A DNA stretch of 64,000 nucleotides from Syntrophomonas sp. UBA5314 (GCA_002410325.1 DHRK01000064.1:17800-81799); one strand, 5' to 3'; shown: positions 52,774 to 61,562, counted from the first letter of the stretch. The notes: generated from the letters alone by a model not told the origin. Program-made: numbers and translations.

Positions 52774-52823
52774 AAGGTAAAGGAGTTGGCAGAAGGACTT
52801 GCCCCAAAAACTCCTTTGACCTT
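52774..52823 (+). other. Extra hairpin between the glmS ribozyme and the glmS start
   Basis: AAGGTAAAGGAGTT pairs with AACTCCTTTGACCTT around a 21-base loop. It has no T-tract and ends about 40 bases before the glmS ATG. Its left arm contains AAAGGAG, a decoy or sequestered ribosome-binding-like sequence. Confidence 0.6.
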
Positions 52824-52864
52824 ATATTGTTCTGTGCAAATTTTTAATGGGAGAGATAATAACT

Positions 52865-54682
52865 ATGTGTGGAATTATGGGATATATAGGCAATGGCAAC
52901 GCCGTGCCGGTAATTATAGACGGTCTGGCCAAACTGGAATACCGGGGATATGACTCGGCCGGAATAGCCGCCTTCCGCGGCGGTGCCCTGGAAGTAACCA
53001 AGAAAAAAGGACGTTTGAGCGACCTGGTGGAAGCCCTGGGCTCCTACCAGCCGAGCAGCGTCGCCATCGGGCACACCCGCTGGGCCACCCATGGAGTGCC
53101 CAGTGATCACAACGCCCATCCGCATTGCGACTGCAGCGGACGCATCGCCCTGGTGCATAATGGGATTATCGAAAACTATGCTTCTTTGCGAAAAGAACTG
53201 ATTTTGGAGGGACATGATTTTATTTCCGAGACCGACACCGAGGTAATGGCTCATCTGGTGGAGAAATTCTATGACGGATCTCTGGAAAATGCGGTTCGCA
53301 AAGCCCTGTCCTGCGTACATGGTTCCTTTGCCGTTGTGGTGATGTCGAGCGACGAGCCGGACAAAATCATAGCCGCCAAGAAAGACAGCCCGCTTATCGT
53401 GGGTCTGGGTGAGCAAGAAAACTATGTTGCATCCGATATTCCGGCCATTCTGGGCAAGACTACCCGGGTTTACATCATGGAGGACAATGAGTTCGTTGTG
53501 ATAACTCCAAATTCCGTTGACATCACTGATTTGCAGGGCAACCCGATCAGCAAGGAAGTGTTCCAGGTAACCTGGGATCCGGTGGCTGCCGAAAAGGGCG
53601 GTTTTGACCATTTTATGCTCAAGGAAATCCATGAGCAGCCCGAGGCCATCCGCAAGACTTTGACCGGCCGCATCAAGGACGGCGTGGTGGATTTCTCCGA
53701 TCTGGATTTTGACGATTATCTAAGAGATACTAACAAAATATTCATGGTGGCTTGTGGAACCGCTTATCATGCCGGAGTAGTAGGGCGCATGGCCATCGAG
53801 AAACTGGCCCGGATCCCGGTGGAAACCGACATAGCTTCTGAATTTCGGTACCGGCGAGTGCTTTGGAACCCCGGCGATCTCATGATAGTAGTCAGCCAAT
53901 CGGGTGAGACGGCCGACACCCTGGCCGCCCTGCGGGAAGCCAAAAGAAACGGCATCAAGGTTCTGGCCGTTACCAACGTAGTCGGCAGCGCCGTGGCCCG
54001 CGAGGCCGACCGGGTCATCTTCACCCATGCCGGGCCGGAAATAGCGGTGGCTTCAACCAAGGCCTATTCCACTCAACTGGTTATAATGTACCTGTTGGGA
54101 TTATACCTGGCCGGCCTGCGGGGCAGCTACGACCAGGCTAAATTGAGGGCTTTGACCAGTGAATTGCTGTACATTGACACCATGGCCGAAGAGGTCTTGA
54201 AGGAACAGGAAAAGATCCGGGTTTTGGCTGAAAAATACCGGGATGTGCAGAGTACCTTCTTTCTGGGCCGGGGTTTGGACTGGGCAGTGGCCCTGGAAGG
54301 CGCCCTCAAGCTCAAGGAAATATCCTACGTCCACGCCGAAGCCTATGCGGCGGGTGAATTAAAGCACGGCCCCCTGGCCCTTATCCACGACGGGGTGCCG
54401 GTTCTGGCTTTAATCTCTCAGGATAAACTGGTTGACAAAGCCATGTCCAATATAAAGGAAGTAAAAGCCCGGGGGGCGGTGGTTGTGGCTATATGCAAGG
54501 AAAACCTGCAGGAAGACTGCCAGGAATGCGACGAGCAGATTCTTCTGCCCCGCATCAACCCCCTGCTGACCCCCATAGTGTCAGTCATACCCCTGCAGAT
54601 ATTCGCCTACTACATGGCGGTATTCCGGGGAGCCGACGTTGATAAGCCGAGGAACCTGGCCAAATCTGTTACAGTGGAGTAG
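52865..54682 (+). CDS. glmS: Glutamine-fructose-6-phosphate aminotransferase
   Basis: A 605-residue enzyme that makes glucosamine-6-phosphate from fructose-6-phosphate and glutamine. The N-terminal nucleophile is Cys2 in MCGIMGYIGNG; the glutaminase domain runs to about residue 235, and two SIS domains follow (VACGTAYHAG, SQSGETADT, STKAYSTQL). The end, DKPRNLAKSVTVE, is conserved. The ATG at 52865 is chosen because Cys must be residue 2; the in-frame ATG at 52847 is rejected. Its last codons form the attTn7 recognition site, and a Tn7-like remnant lies just downstream. Confidence 0.97.
   Translation: MCGIMGYIGNGNAVPVIIDGLAKLEYRGYDSAGIAAFRGGALEVTKKKGRLSDLVEALGSYQPSSVAIGHTRWATHGVPSDHNAHPHCDCSGRIALVHNGIIENYASLRKELILEGHDFISETDTEVMAHLVEKFYDGSLENAVRKALSCVHGSFAVVVMSSDEPDKIIAAKKDSPLIVGLGEQENYVASDIPAILGKTTRVYIMEDNEFVVITPNSVDITDLQGNPISKEVFQVTWDPVAAEKGGFDHFMLKEIHEQPEAIRKTLTGRIKDGVVDFSDLDFDDYLRDTNKIFMVACGTAYHAGVVGRMAIEKLARIPVETDIASEFRYRRVLWNPGDLMIVVSQSGETADTLAALREAKRNGIKVLAVTNVVGSAVAREADRVIFTHAGPEIAVASTKAYSTQLVIMYLLGLYLAGLRGSYDQAKLRALTSELLYIDTMAEEVLKEQEKIRVLAEKYRDVQSTFFLGRGLDWAVALEGALKLKEISYVHAEAYAAGELKHGPLALIHDGVPVLALISQDKLVDKAMSNIKEVKARGAVVVAICKENLQEDCQECDEQILLPRINPLLTPIVSVIPLQIFAYYMAVFRGADVDKPRNLAKSVTVE
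54646..54682 (+). other. attTn7: TnsD recognition site in the 3' end of glmS
   Basis: The sequence coding PRNLAKSVTVE plus stop (with AACCTGGCCAAATC and TTACAGTGGAGTAG) corresponds to the segment that TnsD binds in E. coli glmS. Tn7-family insertions occur about 25 bases downstream of the stop. Confidence 0.75.
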
Positions 54683-54706
54683 CGGCAGGTTTATTATTAG
54701 TTATAT

Positions 54707-54730
54707 TGTTAACGGGTAATAGAGTTGCGT
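54707..54730 (+). mobile_element. Candidate end of the Tn7-like element
   Basis: Exactly 25 bases after the glmS stop begins TGTTAACGGGTAAT. Tn7 ends start with TGT, and the position fits the known insertion point. The five bases before it, TATAT, would be the target duplication. I could not find a matching ACA-TATAT at the other side, so this is a positional inference. Confidence 0.35.
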
Positions 54731-54741
54731 ACTGGAATTAG

Positions 54742-54786
54742 AAAAGTATCCCTCCTAAATTTGTTACCAGGAGGGATACTTTTACT
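54742..54786. terminator. Bidirectional terminator downstream of glmS and tnsBD
   Basis: AAAAGTATCCCTCC pairs with GGAGGGATACTTTT, then ACTTTATT. It separates the convergent glmS and tnsB-tnsD chimera genes. Confidence 0.88.
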
Positions 54787-54789
54787 TTA

Positions 54790-56682
54790 TTAAACAGCTG
54801 ATGTTGTATTGTTTGGCATATTTTTCAATAAACGACTACCAGAGATAATATGTTTGGGGTTTGAAGCTAAATGTTTGTAAGCGAAACCGCATAAAGGACA
54901 CTTAAAATGGCCAACTGGGTCTTGCTTTTTTCTATCCCAAAATACTCTTTCTATAGTATTTTGCCCATAATGCTTCTCGGACGAGTTTAGGCAGGGCCAG
55001 GGGCCTTTTCCAAATGGTGTCTTAAGGTCATTAGGTCTAAAAAAGGATTCTGCAGAAAAGCCTAGAAAACGCAGTGCTAATAAGTAATGTAGAGGTATTA
55101 GTAGGCAGCTTTGATTAAGTTGCGTAAGCTCATGTATCCATGAATCACATCGTCTGGTTTTTCTCAGGCTGCAACCGAGTTGATGCAGGATCTCATCTGA
55201 ATAATATTCATTGAAAGCTGTGGTTAAAGGAAAATTGGTGAAATTCTTTACTATTTTAAGGTAATCTTTAAGATCATCTTTTAAGAGCAAATAATCACCT
55301 TGTGATATTGGATTGCGTAATAGCCAATGAGAATCAATGGCAATATCCAGAGCAATCTTTTGAGAATTATTAGTAGGTTCAATATACATAGCAGCTTTAA
55401 GAGGATGATGTTTCAAATAATTAGAAAGAGTAATCGCTATTTTATTTTTGCCGAATAAGGGGATTCCAGTATCTTCTAAATATACACCATGAGAAACGCA
55501 GGTTAAAACTCCTGGAGGATGGTGTTTTCTATGCCAATAAGGTTCTCCAAAAAGACTTTTATCTTCTTTGGCACATAAGCTGCAATACTTTAAGGATGAA
55601 TTTTTTAATAAATGAAAGTTCCTTACTGAATAGCCTCTTGTAAAAGCAAAAGGTTTATAATATGGAGTCTTGCTCATATTTTCGATTCCAACATAAAAAC
55701 CAACGATTAAATGGCTAAATACATCGACTACAAGATAGACGATTGGCCGGCCAATTAAACGCAATCGATTGAAAACACTCACAAGATTTACATCGCCCAT
55801 TGTAGCATCGATTTGAAATATTGAACCTGGACCGAATGAAATATCACTTGAACGACCCGACAGGGGACGGTACTTCAAGTTTGTTTTTCGTTCGCCTTCT
55901 CTTCTTAGGATACTTTCTTTATAATCCCTTTGCTTGTAGTACCAATATTTGAATTGATCATATGAAGGGTATTTCTCTCCCAATTTAAGGACTACTTTAT
56001 CCTGGGTGGTTGTTTTAATCATGTAAAACTGTTTGTTGGTTAAACGCCAGGCTTGTCTTAAACTTTTTTTCTGGGTTTCAAAAAAAGTTCCGGCTCCTAT
56101 AAATATTTTCGCTCTCATATCTTTATCGACATTGCATCCGATTGAATCTGGATTATTTTTTCCAAGAATGTTTTTTCTCCCAAGCTTATTACCAGTTGAT
56201 TTTTTTTCTTCTCCGGGATTACCGCATTTATTATAATGCGGTAGTAAAGCGTTTATAACTTGTCCGCCTTGCCACCAGCGTCTTAGATTAGAGTAAATTG
56301 TTGCCTTGCGCCTACCGGTTGCTTTTGAAAGCTCGTCAATTAATTTGCCTCTAATATTAGGGTTAAATAAAACGGTTATGTCAATTACGAATAAGGGCTC
56401 TATCAAATTCCAGGCTTTATCACGCTTTTGCCGCCAAGTTTCGGGGATCTTATCTTCTTGATAAATAACCGAAAACGGGTCTTGCGTTAATATTGTTGCG
56501 TTTTTATCATCAAAAGCATCGAAGATCTCTTGTGTAGACCTGCTTATTGGCAAGGCTGATGGGTCGGAAATGTCAATAGTAATTACTTCTGAACCTGTCG
56601 AATCAATCCAAAGAATACGTTCAATTCTAATTAATTGTTCTGGAAAGGCAAATCTAATTAACATATTTTTAGTTAAGTACAT
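54790..56682 (-). CDS. TnsB-TnsD chimera, remnant of a Tn7-like transposon
   Basis: One open frame of 630 codons joins two Tn7 proteins. Residues 1 to about 335 are TnsB: an N-terminal DNA-binding part, then LSGRSSDISFGPG and QIDATMGDVNLVSVFNR (catalytic D292) and VYLVVDVFSHLIVGFYVGIE. The remaining DDE residues are missing. From about 338 the sequence is TnsD/TniQ: CSLCAKEDKSLFGEPYWHRK and LTCVSHG form the CCCH zinc site (C367, C370, C395, H398), and TPFGKGPWPCLN and CPLC lie in the C-terminal targeting domain. TnsC and the TnsD N-terminus are absent, so an in-frame deletion is the simplest origin. It is visibly AT-rich beside its neighbours and ends 108 bases from glmS. It cannot be a complete transposase; it may still bind DNA. 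Confidence 0.88.
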   Translation of the reverse strand: MYLTKNMLIRFAFPEQLIRIERILWIDSTGSEVITIDISDPSALPISRSTQEIFDAFDDKNATILTQDPFSVIYQEDKIPETWRQKRDKAWNLIEPLFVIDITVLFNPNIRGKLIDELSKATGRRKATIYSNLRRWWQGGQVINALLPHYNKCGNPGEEKKSTGNKLGRKNILGKNNPDSIGCNVDKDMRAKIFIGAGTFFETQKKSLRQAWRLTNKQFYMIKTTTQDKVVLKLGEKYPSYDQFKYWYYKQRDYKESILRREGERKTNLKYRPLSGRSSDISFGPGSIFQIDATMGDVNLVSVFNRLRLIGRPIVYLVVDVFSHLIVGFYVGIENMSKTPYYKPFAFTRGYSVRNFHLLKNSSLKYCSLCAKEDKSLFGEPYWHRKHHPPGVLTCVSHGVYLEDTGIPLFGKNKIAITLSNYLKHHPLKAAMYIEPTNNSQKIALDIAIDSHWLLRNPISQGDYLLLKDDLKDYLKIVKNFTNFPLTTAFNEYYSDEILHQLGCSLRKTRRCDSWIHELTQLNQSCLLIPLHYLLALRFLGFSAESFFRPNDLKTPFGKGPWPCLNSSEKHYGQNTIERVFWDRKKQDPVGHFKCPLCGFAYKHLASNPKHIISGSRLLKNMPNNTTSAV

Positions 56683-56795
56683 AAGGCAACCACCTTTTTA
56701 AAAGGTAAAGGTCATTAATCTATCGGGGTTAATAGGAGTCATCATATCTGTTCGCCACTTCTTTGTTGCCAAAAGATCCAGTGCTAGATAGAGCA

Positions 56796-56827
56796 AGAGC
56801 CTACCCTCATTGTGGAGGGCAGGCTCT
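56796..56827. other. Strong stem-loop at the far side of the Tn7-like remnant
   Basis: AGAGCCTACCCTC pairs with GAGGGCAGGCTCT with one mismatch and a 6-base loop. There is no clear T-tract on either strand. It could be the displaced original glmS terminator or a transposon-end structure. Confidence 0.45.
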
Positions 56828-56922
56828 GTTCGGTTTACAGCCAGTGTATTCTGGCGCACAAGCACCTTAGATTCTCAGCTTTCACCGGGTTTGTCCTTCG
56901 CTTATTGATTTGTTGTTTTTAT

Positions 56923-57335
56923 TTACTTCTTCGGCACTCGGAGTACATCACCGGGGAAGATGAGGGAGAATCGGCTTTTGTTGTTCAGCCGTTCCAACTC
57001 GGCCATTGTGCAGTTGAACTTACGGGCAATCGCCCAAAAGCTGTCGCCTCGCTGTACCGTATAGGCGGAATCAGTCCGGTCTTTCGGCTCATCCGCGGCC
57101 ACACCGTACTGGTCAAAGGGATATTTCAGTATTTTTTCGGCCAGTAGCATACGCCCACATCCAGTGCACGCGGTTTGTCCAGATGAAAATCGGCGCACCG
57201 GCAATACCAGCATTGCCGCATCCCCTCCGGCGTATTAGCCCTCGGTGCAAACGCCGGACAAACCTGTTGGGGCCACACGTTGCCCTCCGCATTGGGGGCA
57301 GCAAGCGGTGCATCCTCACGCCTGCGCTTTTCCAT
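56923..57335 (-). pseudogene. LysM-domain protein interrupted by a one-base frameshift
   Basis: The first part starts at ATG 57335 after AAGGAG (MEKRRREDAPLAAP), contains cysteines in QVCPAFAP and MRQCWYCRCADFHLDKPRALD, and stops at 57126 (VCYWPKKY). The adjacent frame continues ILKYPFDQYGVAADEPKDRT and a LysM domain (YTVQRGDSFWAIARKFNCTM, FPGDVLRVP) to 56923. The frames meet at a run of six As on the minus strand (plus-strand T run near 57132-57137); seven would give one 137-residue protein. LysM binds peptidoglycan. Sequencing error and real mutation are both possible. Confidence 0.8.
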
Positions 57336-57423
57336 TTCATCACGCTCCTTCCGGAGAAAATGCAGTGATACTTTCCCAGCTGCCTCAAATTGCCGATTCA
57401 TTGCCAAACTACCTATCCGTATT

Positions 57424-59397
57424 TTAATTGCCCAGATTCTTCAGGGCGTCAATAATGGGGAGCAACCGGTCTGTCGCAACATTTGCCAAGTCCGTGACAG
57501 GAATGTCAAACTCCCAATAATCCCCGGTTGCGTGGTTGTCACCGTCGCACCATAGATTCAGCCTGCCGCCGTCGCCAAAGTAAAATTGCGTCGCAAATTC
57601 GGCGGTGTCAATGCTCTCCGCCAGCTTTTTATACGCCGCCGCTTTGAGCTCCGCGGGCAATGCACCGTCAACGCCCGCAGGTGCAAAACCGAATTTGCCG
57701 TCCAGGATCAGTTGCTTAAGCGCACCCTTATCCTTGATGAGATCCCATAGGTTGACCGCATCCGGAGCGCCCGTAGTCAGGCTGAAGAGCTGTGTCCGTA
57801 GGGAATTGACAGGATAAGCCGCGCCTGCGGTATAGGCGGTATTGTAGGTCCTGATGCTCAGCAAATCCCCGCCTACCACCTCAAAAACAGGCATAATATC
57901 GTAAGTGGTATCTTTTCCGGCAGAAGAAGTCGGCGCGAGGCAGAAGGCTTTTAATCCTGCATTCAGTTTTGCCTGGATCTCATCGTTGCCTAAGCCGCCT
58001 ACCTCCACATAACGTGCCTGGGTGGAAGCATCACCGTAGTTTGCAAGCGCTTGGGTAGCAAAGGATACATTGGCGAAAGAACTTCCCGCAGCGGTGGGTT
58101 CCTCTTTGGCTTTGCCGACACTGGCGGCAATATCGGTCACGGAGCCGTCCTCCTCATACTGGTACAGCCCGGCCGCGGTCTTTTCGCCGGTGGTGATGAC
58201 GGCAAATGTGCGCTCAGCCTCCGAGCGGGTGTTATCGTCAATCCACGTGCCTTCATTGACGTAGTATTTTCCATTGTCCAGGGCTTTATATTCGGGTATA
58301 TGCGTGTGACCAAACACAACGACATCCACGTTTTCGTCGGGGTTATCCAGATACTGTGCTTTTGCTTGGTTGAAGAAATACTCTCCGTCCAAGGTTCCGG
58401 CAACCGCCTCAAGAAAGCTGGTCGGAATCTTGACCTTGTTGATCGCTTGGCGCTCCGCCCATGTGCGCTGAATGTTTTTAAACAGCACCGGTGCGGATAT
58501 CGTTCCGTCCGCCTGCTGTGCGGGATAAAAATCCAAATAGGTGTAGGCGTCGTTAAAACCGGCGATGCGCATATCGAATACTTTTTCCTCCAGGCCTTCG
58601 TTGATCGTCAGCCGTTCGGATACGCTTTTGAGGATCTGGTAATACATATAGGCGCCGTATTGGTCTACATCAGATTTATCCGGTACCTTCGTGATCACCG
58701 GCAAATTCCTTTCCACCTGCGGGCGGCCTTCGCTCACCCAGGTTGCGCCATAGCGGGCGTAAAAATAACCGGCGGGGAGGATGGTATCATCATTGCCAGC
58801 CAGCTCTGCGTTGGTGACTGTATCCGGCGCTGAAAATACGTCATAGCGGTGGCCGTGCTCGATGGCGATCTCATTTCTGTCGCCCGTGTAATAAAGGCCG
58901 AGACCGTCTGCATCCCAAACCTGGACAATGTTCGGCACCGCTTCCTGCAAGATGTCCGCCGCCAGCGTCATGTCATGGTTGCCGGGTATATAAACCAGCT
59001 TGATACCGCTTTTGGTAATGTTGTTGAGCTCGTCGAAGACGGCTTGATTGGTGGCAATGGCGTCTTTGTAAAATTGCGCCACATCCGTGTAGGTGGGATA
59101 ATAGACCGGCAAAAACCAATCGTCCAGAAAATCACCGTCGAGTACCAGCTCCCGCACATCGGTAGTGCTCTGCAACTGGCGCAAAAACTCGATAAAAAAC
59201 GTACGGTTTTTGAGCGTTTCTGAATAGCGGTCATCAATGCCCAGGTGGACATCGCTCACGACGACGATCTTATTGCGGGTGTCGCCTGCTTTCCACAAAG
59301 CTGGGGCACCGGTCTTGGCCGAGCATCCGGTAACGGACAGCGCCAAAGAAAGCACCATACAGGCTGCCAACAGGCAGGAGAGTATTCTTTTTCTCAT
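57424..59397 (-). CDS. Metallophosphoesterase lipoprotein
   Basis: A 657-residue exported lipoprotein: signal peptide and lipobox (ILSCLLAACMVLSLALSVTGC), then a calcineurin-like phosphoesterase domain with the full motif series VVSDVHLGIDD, LDGDFLDDW, IPGNHDMTL, AIEHGHRYD and VFGHTHIPEY (to about residue 400). A C-terminal region of about 250 residues, Ala/Gly-rich, contains a jelly-roll-like ARYVEVGGLGNDEI segment. The substrate is unknown; a secreted phosphodiesterase or phosphatase is likely. ATG 59397 follows GGAGGA. Base composition returns to G+C-rich compared with the tnsBD gene. It stands downstream of the two-component operon on the same strand, separated by a terminator. Confidence 0.87.
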   Translation of the reverse strand: MRKRILSCLLAACMVLSLALSVTGCSAKTGAPALWKAGDTRNKIVVVSDVHLGIDDRYSETLKNRTFFIEFLRQLQSTTDVRELVLDGDFLDDWFLPVYYPTYTDVAQFYKDAIATNQAVFDELNNITKSGIKLVYIPGNHDMTLAADILQEAVPNIVQVWDADGLGLYYTGDRNEIAIEHGHRYDVFSAPDTVTNAELAGNDDTILPAGYFYARYGATWVSEGRPQVERNLPVITKVPDKSDVDQYGAYMYYQILKSVSERLTINEGLEEKVFDMRIAGFNDAYTYLDFYPAQQADGTISAPVLFKNIQRTWAERQAINKVKIPTSFLEAVAGTLDGEYFFNQAKAQYLDNPDENVDVVVFGHTHIPEYKALDNGKYYVNEGTWIDDNTRSEAERTFAVITTGEKTAAGLYQYEEDGSVTDIAASVGKAKEEPTAAGSSFANVSFATQALANYGDASTQARYVEVGGLGNDEIQAKLNAGLKAFCLAPTSSAGKDTTYDIMPVFEVVGGDLLSIRTYNTAYTAGAAYPVNSLRTQLFSLTTGAPDAVNLWDLIKDKGALKQLILDGKFGFAPAGVDGALPAELKAAAYKKLAESIDTAEFATQFYFGDGGRLNLWCDGDNHATGDYWEFDIPVTDLANVATDRLLPIIDALKNLGN

Positions 59398-59464
59398 GTT
59401 CATTTCCTCCAATCACTCCATACTATTTTGTAAAGTTTCGCCCTGAGCGTAACACGAGAAAAAG

Positions 59465-59501
59465 AAAAAATGAGACTTTCTACTTAAAAGACTCATTTTT
59501 T
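59465..59501 (-). terminator. Terminator of the HTH/response-regulator/kinase operon
   Basis: AAAAAATGAG pairs with CTCATTTTTT around a 17-base loop, symmetrical enough to work in both directions; it follows the kinase gene on the minus strand. Confidence 0.8.
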
Positions 59502-59559
59502 CTACTTAATGTTCAAGGACCAACGCAATATTTTCCCTTGACAAGGAAACCGCCTGCGC

Positions 59560-60825
59560 TCAGATCAGCAACCGCACATTAAAAACGCCGTTCTCCACCT
59601 GATAGAGCAGCTCGCCGCCGTTTTCCCGCACAAAGGCCCGGACACTCTCACCGCCCCAGCCATGTCCCTCCTCCCGGACGGTGGGATAGGCGTTTTCATC
59701 CAGCGGCACCTCGCCGGAATAAGGATTCTCCACCTCTAAAATGAGCTGACCGGTGTAGATGGCGTGGACGCGGAGATAGCGCTCCGCTTGGGGATCGAGT
59801 TTTTCACAGGCGTGGATGGCATTTTCCATCAGGTTGGAAAGCGCCATCGATAGAGCCAGCTCAGAAAACGGCAGCTTTTCGGGGATATCCAGCCTGAGAT
59901 CGCAACGGATTCTCCGCCCCTCGGCCAACGCGGCGTAGTAGCTTATGGCGGCGTTTACCGTAATATTCTCACAATAACGCACCGGCTTTTGTGGTAAAGC
60001 GGCAATCTGCCGGCGAAGCAAAGCGGCGGCATTTTCCACATCGCCCTTTTGCATCAGCTCCAAAAGGGTGGCGTTAAGGTGGCGCTGGTCGTGATGCACA
60101 ACGCGCATTTGCCCTACCGCCTCATCCATAAGGGAAAGGCGCTGCTTCATTGTCTCGCCGGACAGCTCCAATAAGGCCTTATCCTGCTGCAGGCGGTATT
60201 CTGCGCCCACGCTTCTGATACCGAGAAACACCGAGCCATATGCCGCCAACGTTACCAGGATAAGCCAAAGCAGCGGCACGGCTTGTAGGGTAAGCGTCTG
60301 TACGATATCATCGCTATTGAACATGAACCACGAAAGGGCCAAAAAAGCGCTGCCCGCCACATAGAAAAACACCGCCCAATGTTCCGCCACCTGGCGGTAG
60401 AGGGGCCGCAGCACCTTGCGGAACAGCAGAATAACGCCCGCAAAAAGGAACAGCCGCAATACGGTGTTTGCATATTGGGGATAGGGCAGAGACCTTGAAA
60501 AAATAAAGCTAAGTATTATCACGATAATACTTACGTTGATCGCAGTGATGTAAGAGAACAGCCATTGCATGAAGCTGTCTCGAAAAAAGGGCCGCGCCGC
60601 AAAACACAGCAGCGTGAATAATATCACATCGATCTTGGTAAGCAAGGTGAGGTTGCCGATGCTATAGCAAAAAACCGCCGTCGACAGATTCAGCGTGAAT
60701 ATGGCGAGCATAACAAGATTGGTAACTTTTCGGCTGTATTTGGGCTGCAAAAGCGAGATCAGAAGCACCACGTTTGCGGCGGCGGATACGATGCCGCGCA
60801 AGAAGTGCGCAAAAAACATGTCCAT
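59560..60825 (-). CDS. GHKL sensor histidine kinase (AgrC/LytS-like)
   Basis: A 421-residue kinase with about six membrane helices (residues 5-210), a coiled dimerisation segment with the phospho-acceptor region MRVVHHDQRHLNATLLEL, and a GHKL ATP-binding domain (SNLMENAIHACEKL as N box; EEGHGWGGESVRAFVRENGG as G box). This architecture is that of kinases paired with LytTR regulators, often peptide-sensing. Its ATG shares one base with the regulator's stop codon. The signal is unknown. Confidence 0.9.
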   Translation of the reverse strand: MDMFFAHFLRGIVSAAANVVLLISLLQPKYSRKVTNLVMLAIFTLNLSTAVFCYSIGNLTLLTKIDVILFTLLCFAARPFFRDSFMQWLFSYITAINVSIIVIILSFIFSRSLPYPQYANTVLRLFLFAGVILLFRKVLRPLYRQVAEHWAVFFYVAGSAFLALSWFMFNSDDIVQTLTLQAVPLLWLILVTLAAYGSVFLGIRSVGAEYRLQQDKALLELSGETMKQRLSLMDEAVGQMRVVHHDQRHLNATLLELMQKGDVENAAALLRRQIAALPQKPVRYCENITVNAAISYYAALAEGRRIRCDLRLDIPEKLPFSELALSMALSNLMENAIHACEKLDPQAERYLRVHAIYTGQLILEVENPYSGEVPLDENAYPTVREEGHGWGGESVRAFVRENGGELLYQVENGVFNVRLLI

Positions 60826-61559
60826 TATTTCTCCTCCCTACCCAAGCGGTAGTACAAATAAGCATTGCGCACAGCGGCATACTGCCTGGCGGAAACAGGC
60901 ACAAAGCCTCCGCCGCGCAAATAAAAGCCCTCGCGGGCCAGCTTTTCCACCCGGCTCATATTGAGCGCAAAGGAAACATGGGGCGAAAGAAAGCGCGCAT
61001 CGCGCAGGAGCGGCGCGATATGCTCGGCAAAGCCGCAAGCCAGCGTGGTCGTTTCCACCTGTTCGCCGCCGATCAGCGTATAGCGTGCAACGTGGTTTTT
61101 ATACTCGCAGCAGGCAATTTGGCCTGCGGACAAGGTGCGCAGGCCCTCTTTGATTTTCACAGTAACGGTAATTTCTTTGCCGAAATCCACCTTGGAAAAG
61201 GCCAACTCCAGTGCGGAAAACAGAGCCTGCTTTTCTACAGGTTTGATCAGGTAATGCAGCGGATTGACCGCATAGGCATCCAGCGCATAGCCCGGCTCGG
61301 TGGTGATGTAGACGATCTGTGCCTCCCGGCTGATCCGGCGGATGCTCTGCCCCAGCTCCAGCCCGCTGACCATAGGCATGACAATATCCAGCAGGTAGAG
61401 ATGAAAGCTCTCGGTTTCAATGGCGGTCAGTAATTGATCCGGGTGGGAGAACGCTTTCATTTCTGCTTCCAATGGATGAATGCTCAGGTATTCTGTTATA
61501 TATTCTTTGATGATTTCCAGCTCTCCCGGCTGATCGTCACAAATTGCGATCTTCAACAT
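60825..61559 (-). CDS. LytTR-family response regulator
   Basis: A 244-residue regulator: receiver domain with CDDQ near the N-terminus, phospho-acceptor in LYLLDIVMPMVSG (about D57) and Lys in YLIKPVEK; then a LytTR DNA-binding domain (about 132-240; ARYTLIGGEQ, RFLSPHVSFALNMSRVEKL, VPVSARQYAAVRNAY). It is translationally coupled to the kinase and starts three bases after the small HTH gene ends. The target is likely autoregulation or the adjacent LysM/phosphoesterase genes; inference only. Confidence 0.92.
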   Translation of the reverse strand: MLKIAICDDQPGELEIIKEYITEYLSIHPLEAEMKAFSHPDQLLTAIETESFHLYLLDIVMPMVSGLELGQSIRRISREAQIVYITTEPGYALDAYAVNPLHYLIKPVEKQALFSALELAFSKVDFGKEITVTVKIKEGLRTLSAGQIACCEYKNHVARYTLIGGEQVETTTLACGFAEHIAPLLRDARFLSPHVSFALNMSRVEKLAREGFYLRGGGFVPVSARQYAAVRNAYLYYRLGREEK

Positions 61560-61562
61560 AAG

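Noticed and set aside
54790..56682. Asp320 of the TnsB part as the second catalytic residue, which would make it a full DDE transposase
   Set aside because: The VVDVFSHLIVGFY segment is the structural strand after the first Asp in this family; the real second Asp and the Glu lie further on and are replaced by TnsD sequence.
57113..57388. A third minus-strand reading frame across the LysM gene as a separate gene
   Set aside because: It has no domain or ribosome-site support and overlaps both real halves of the LysM protein.
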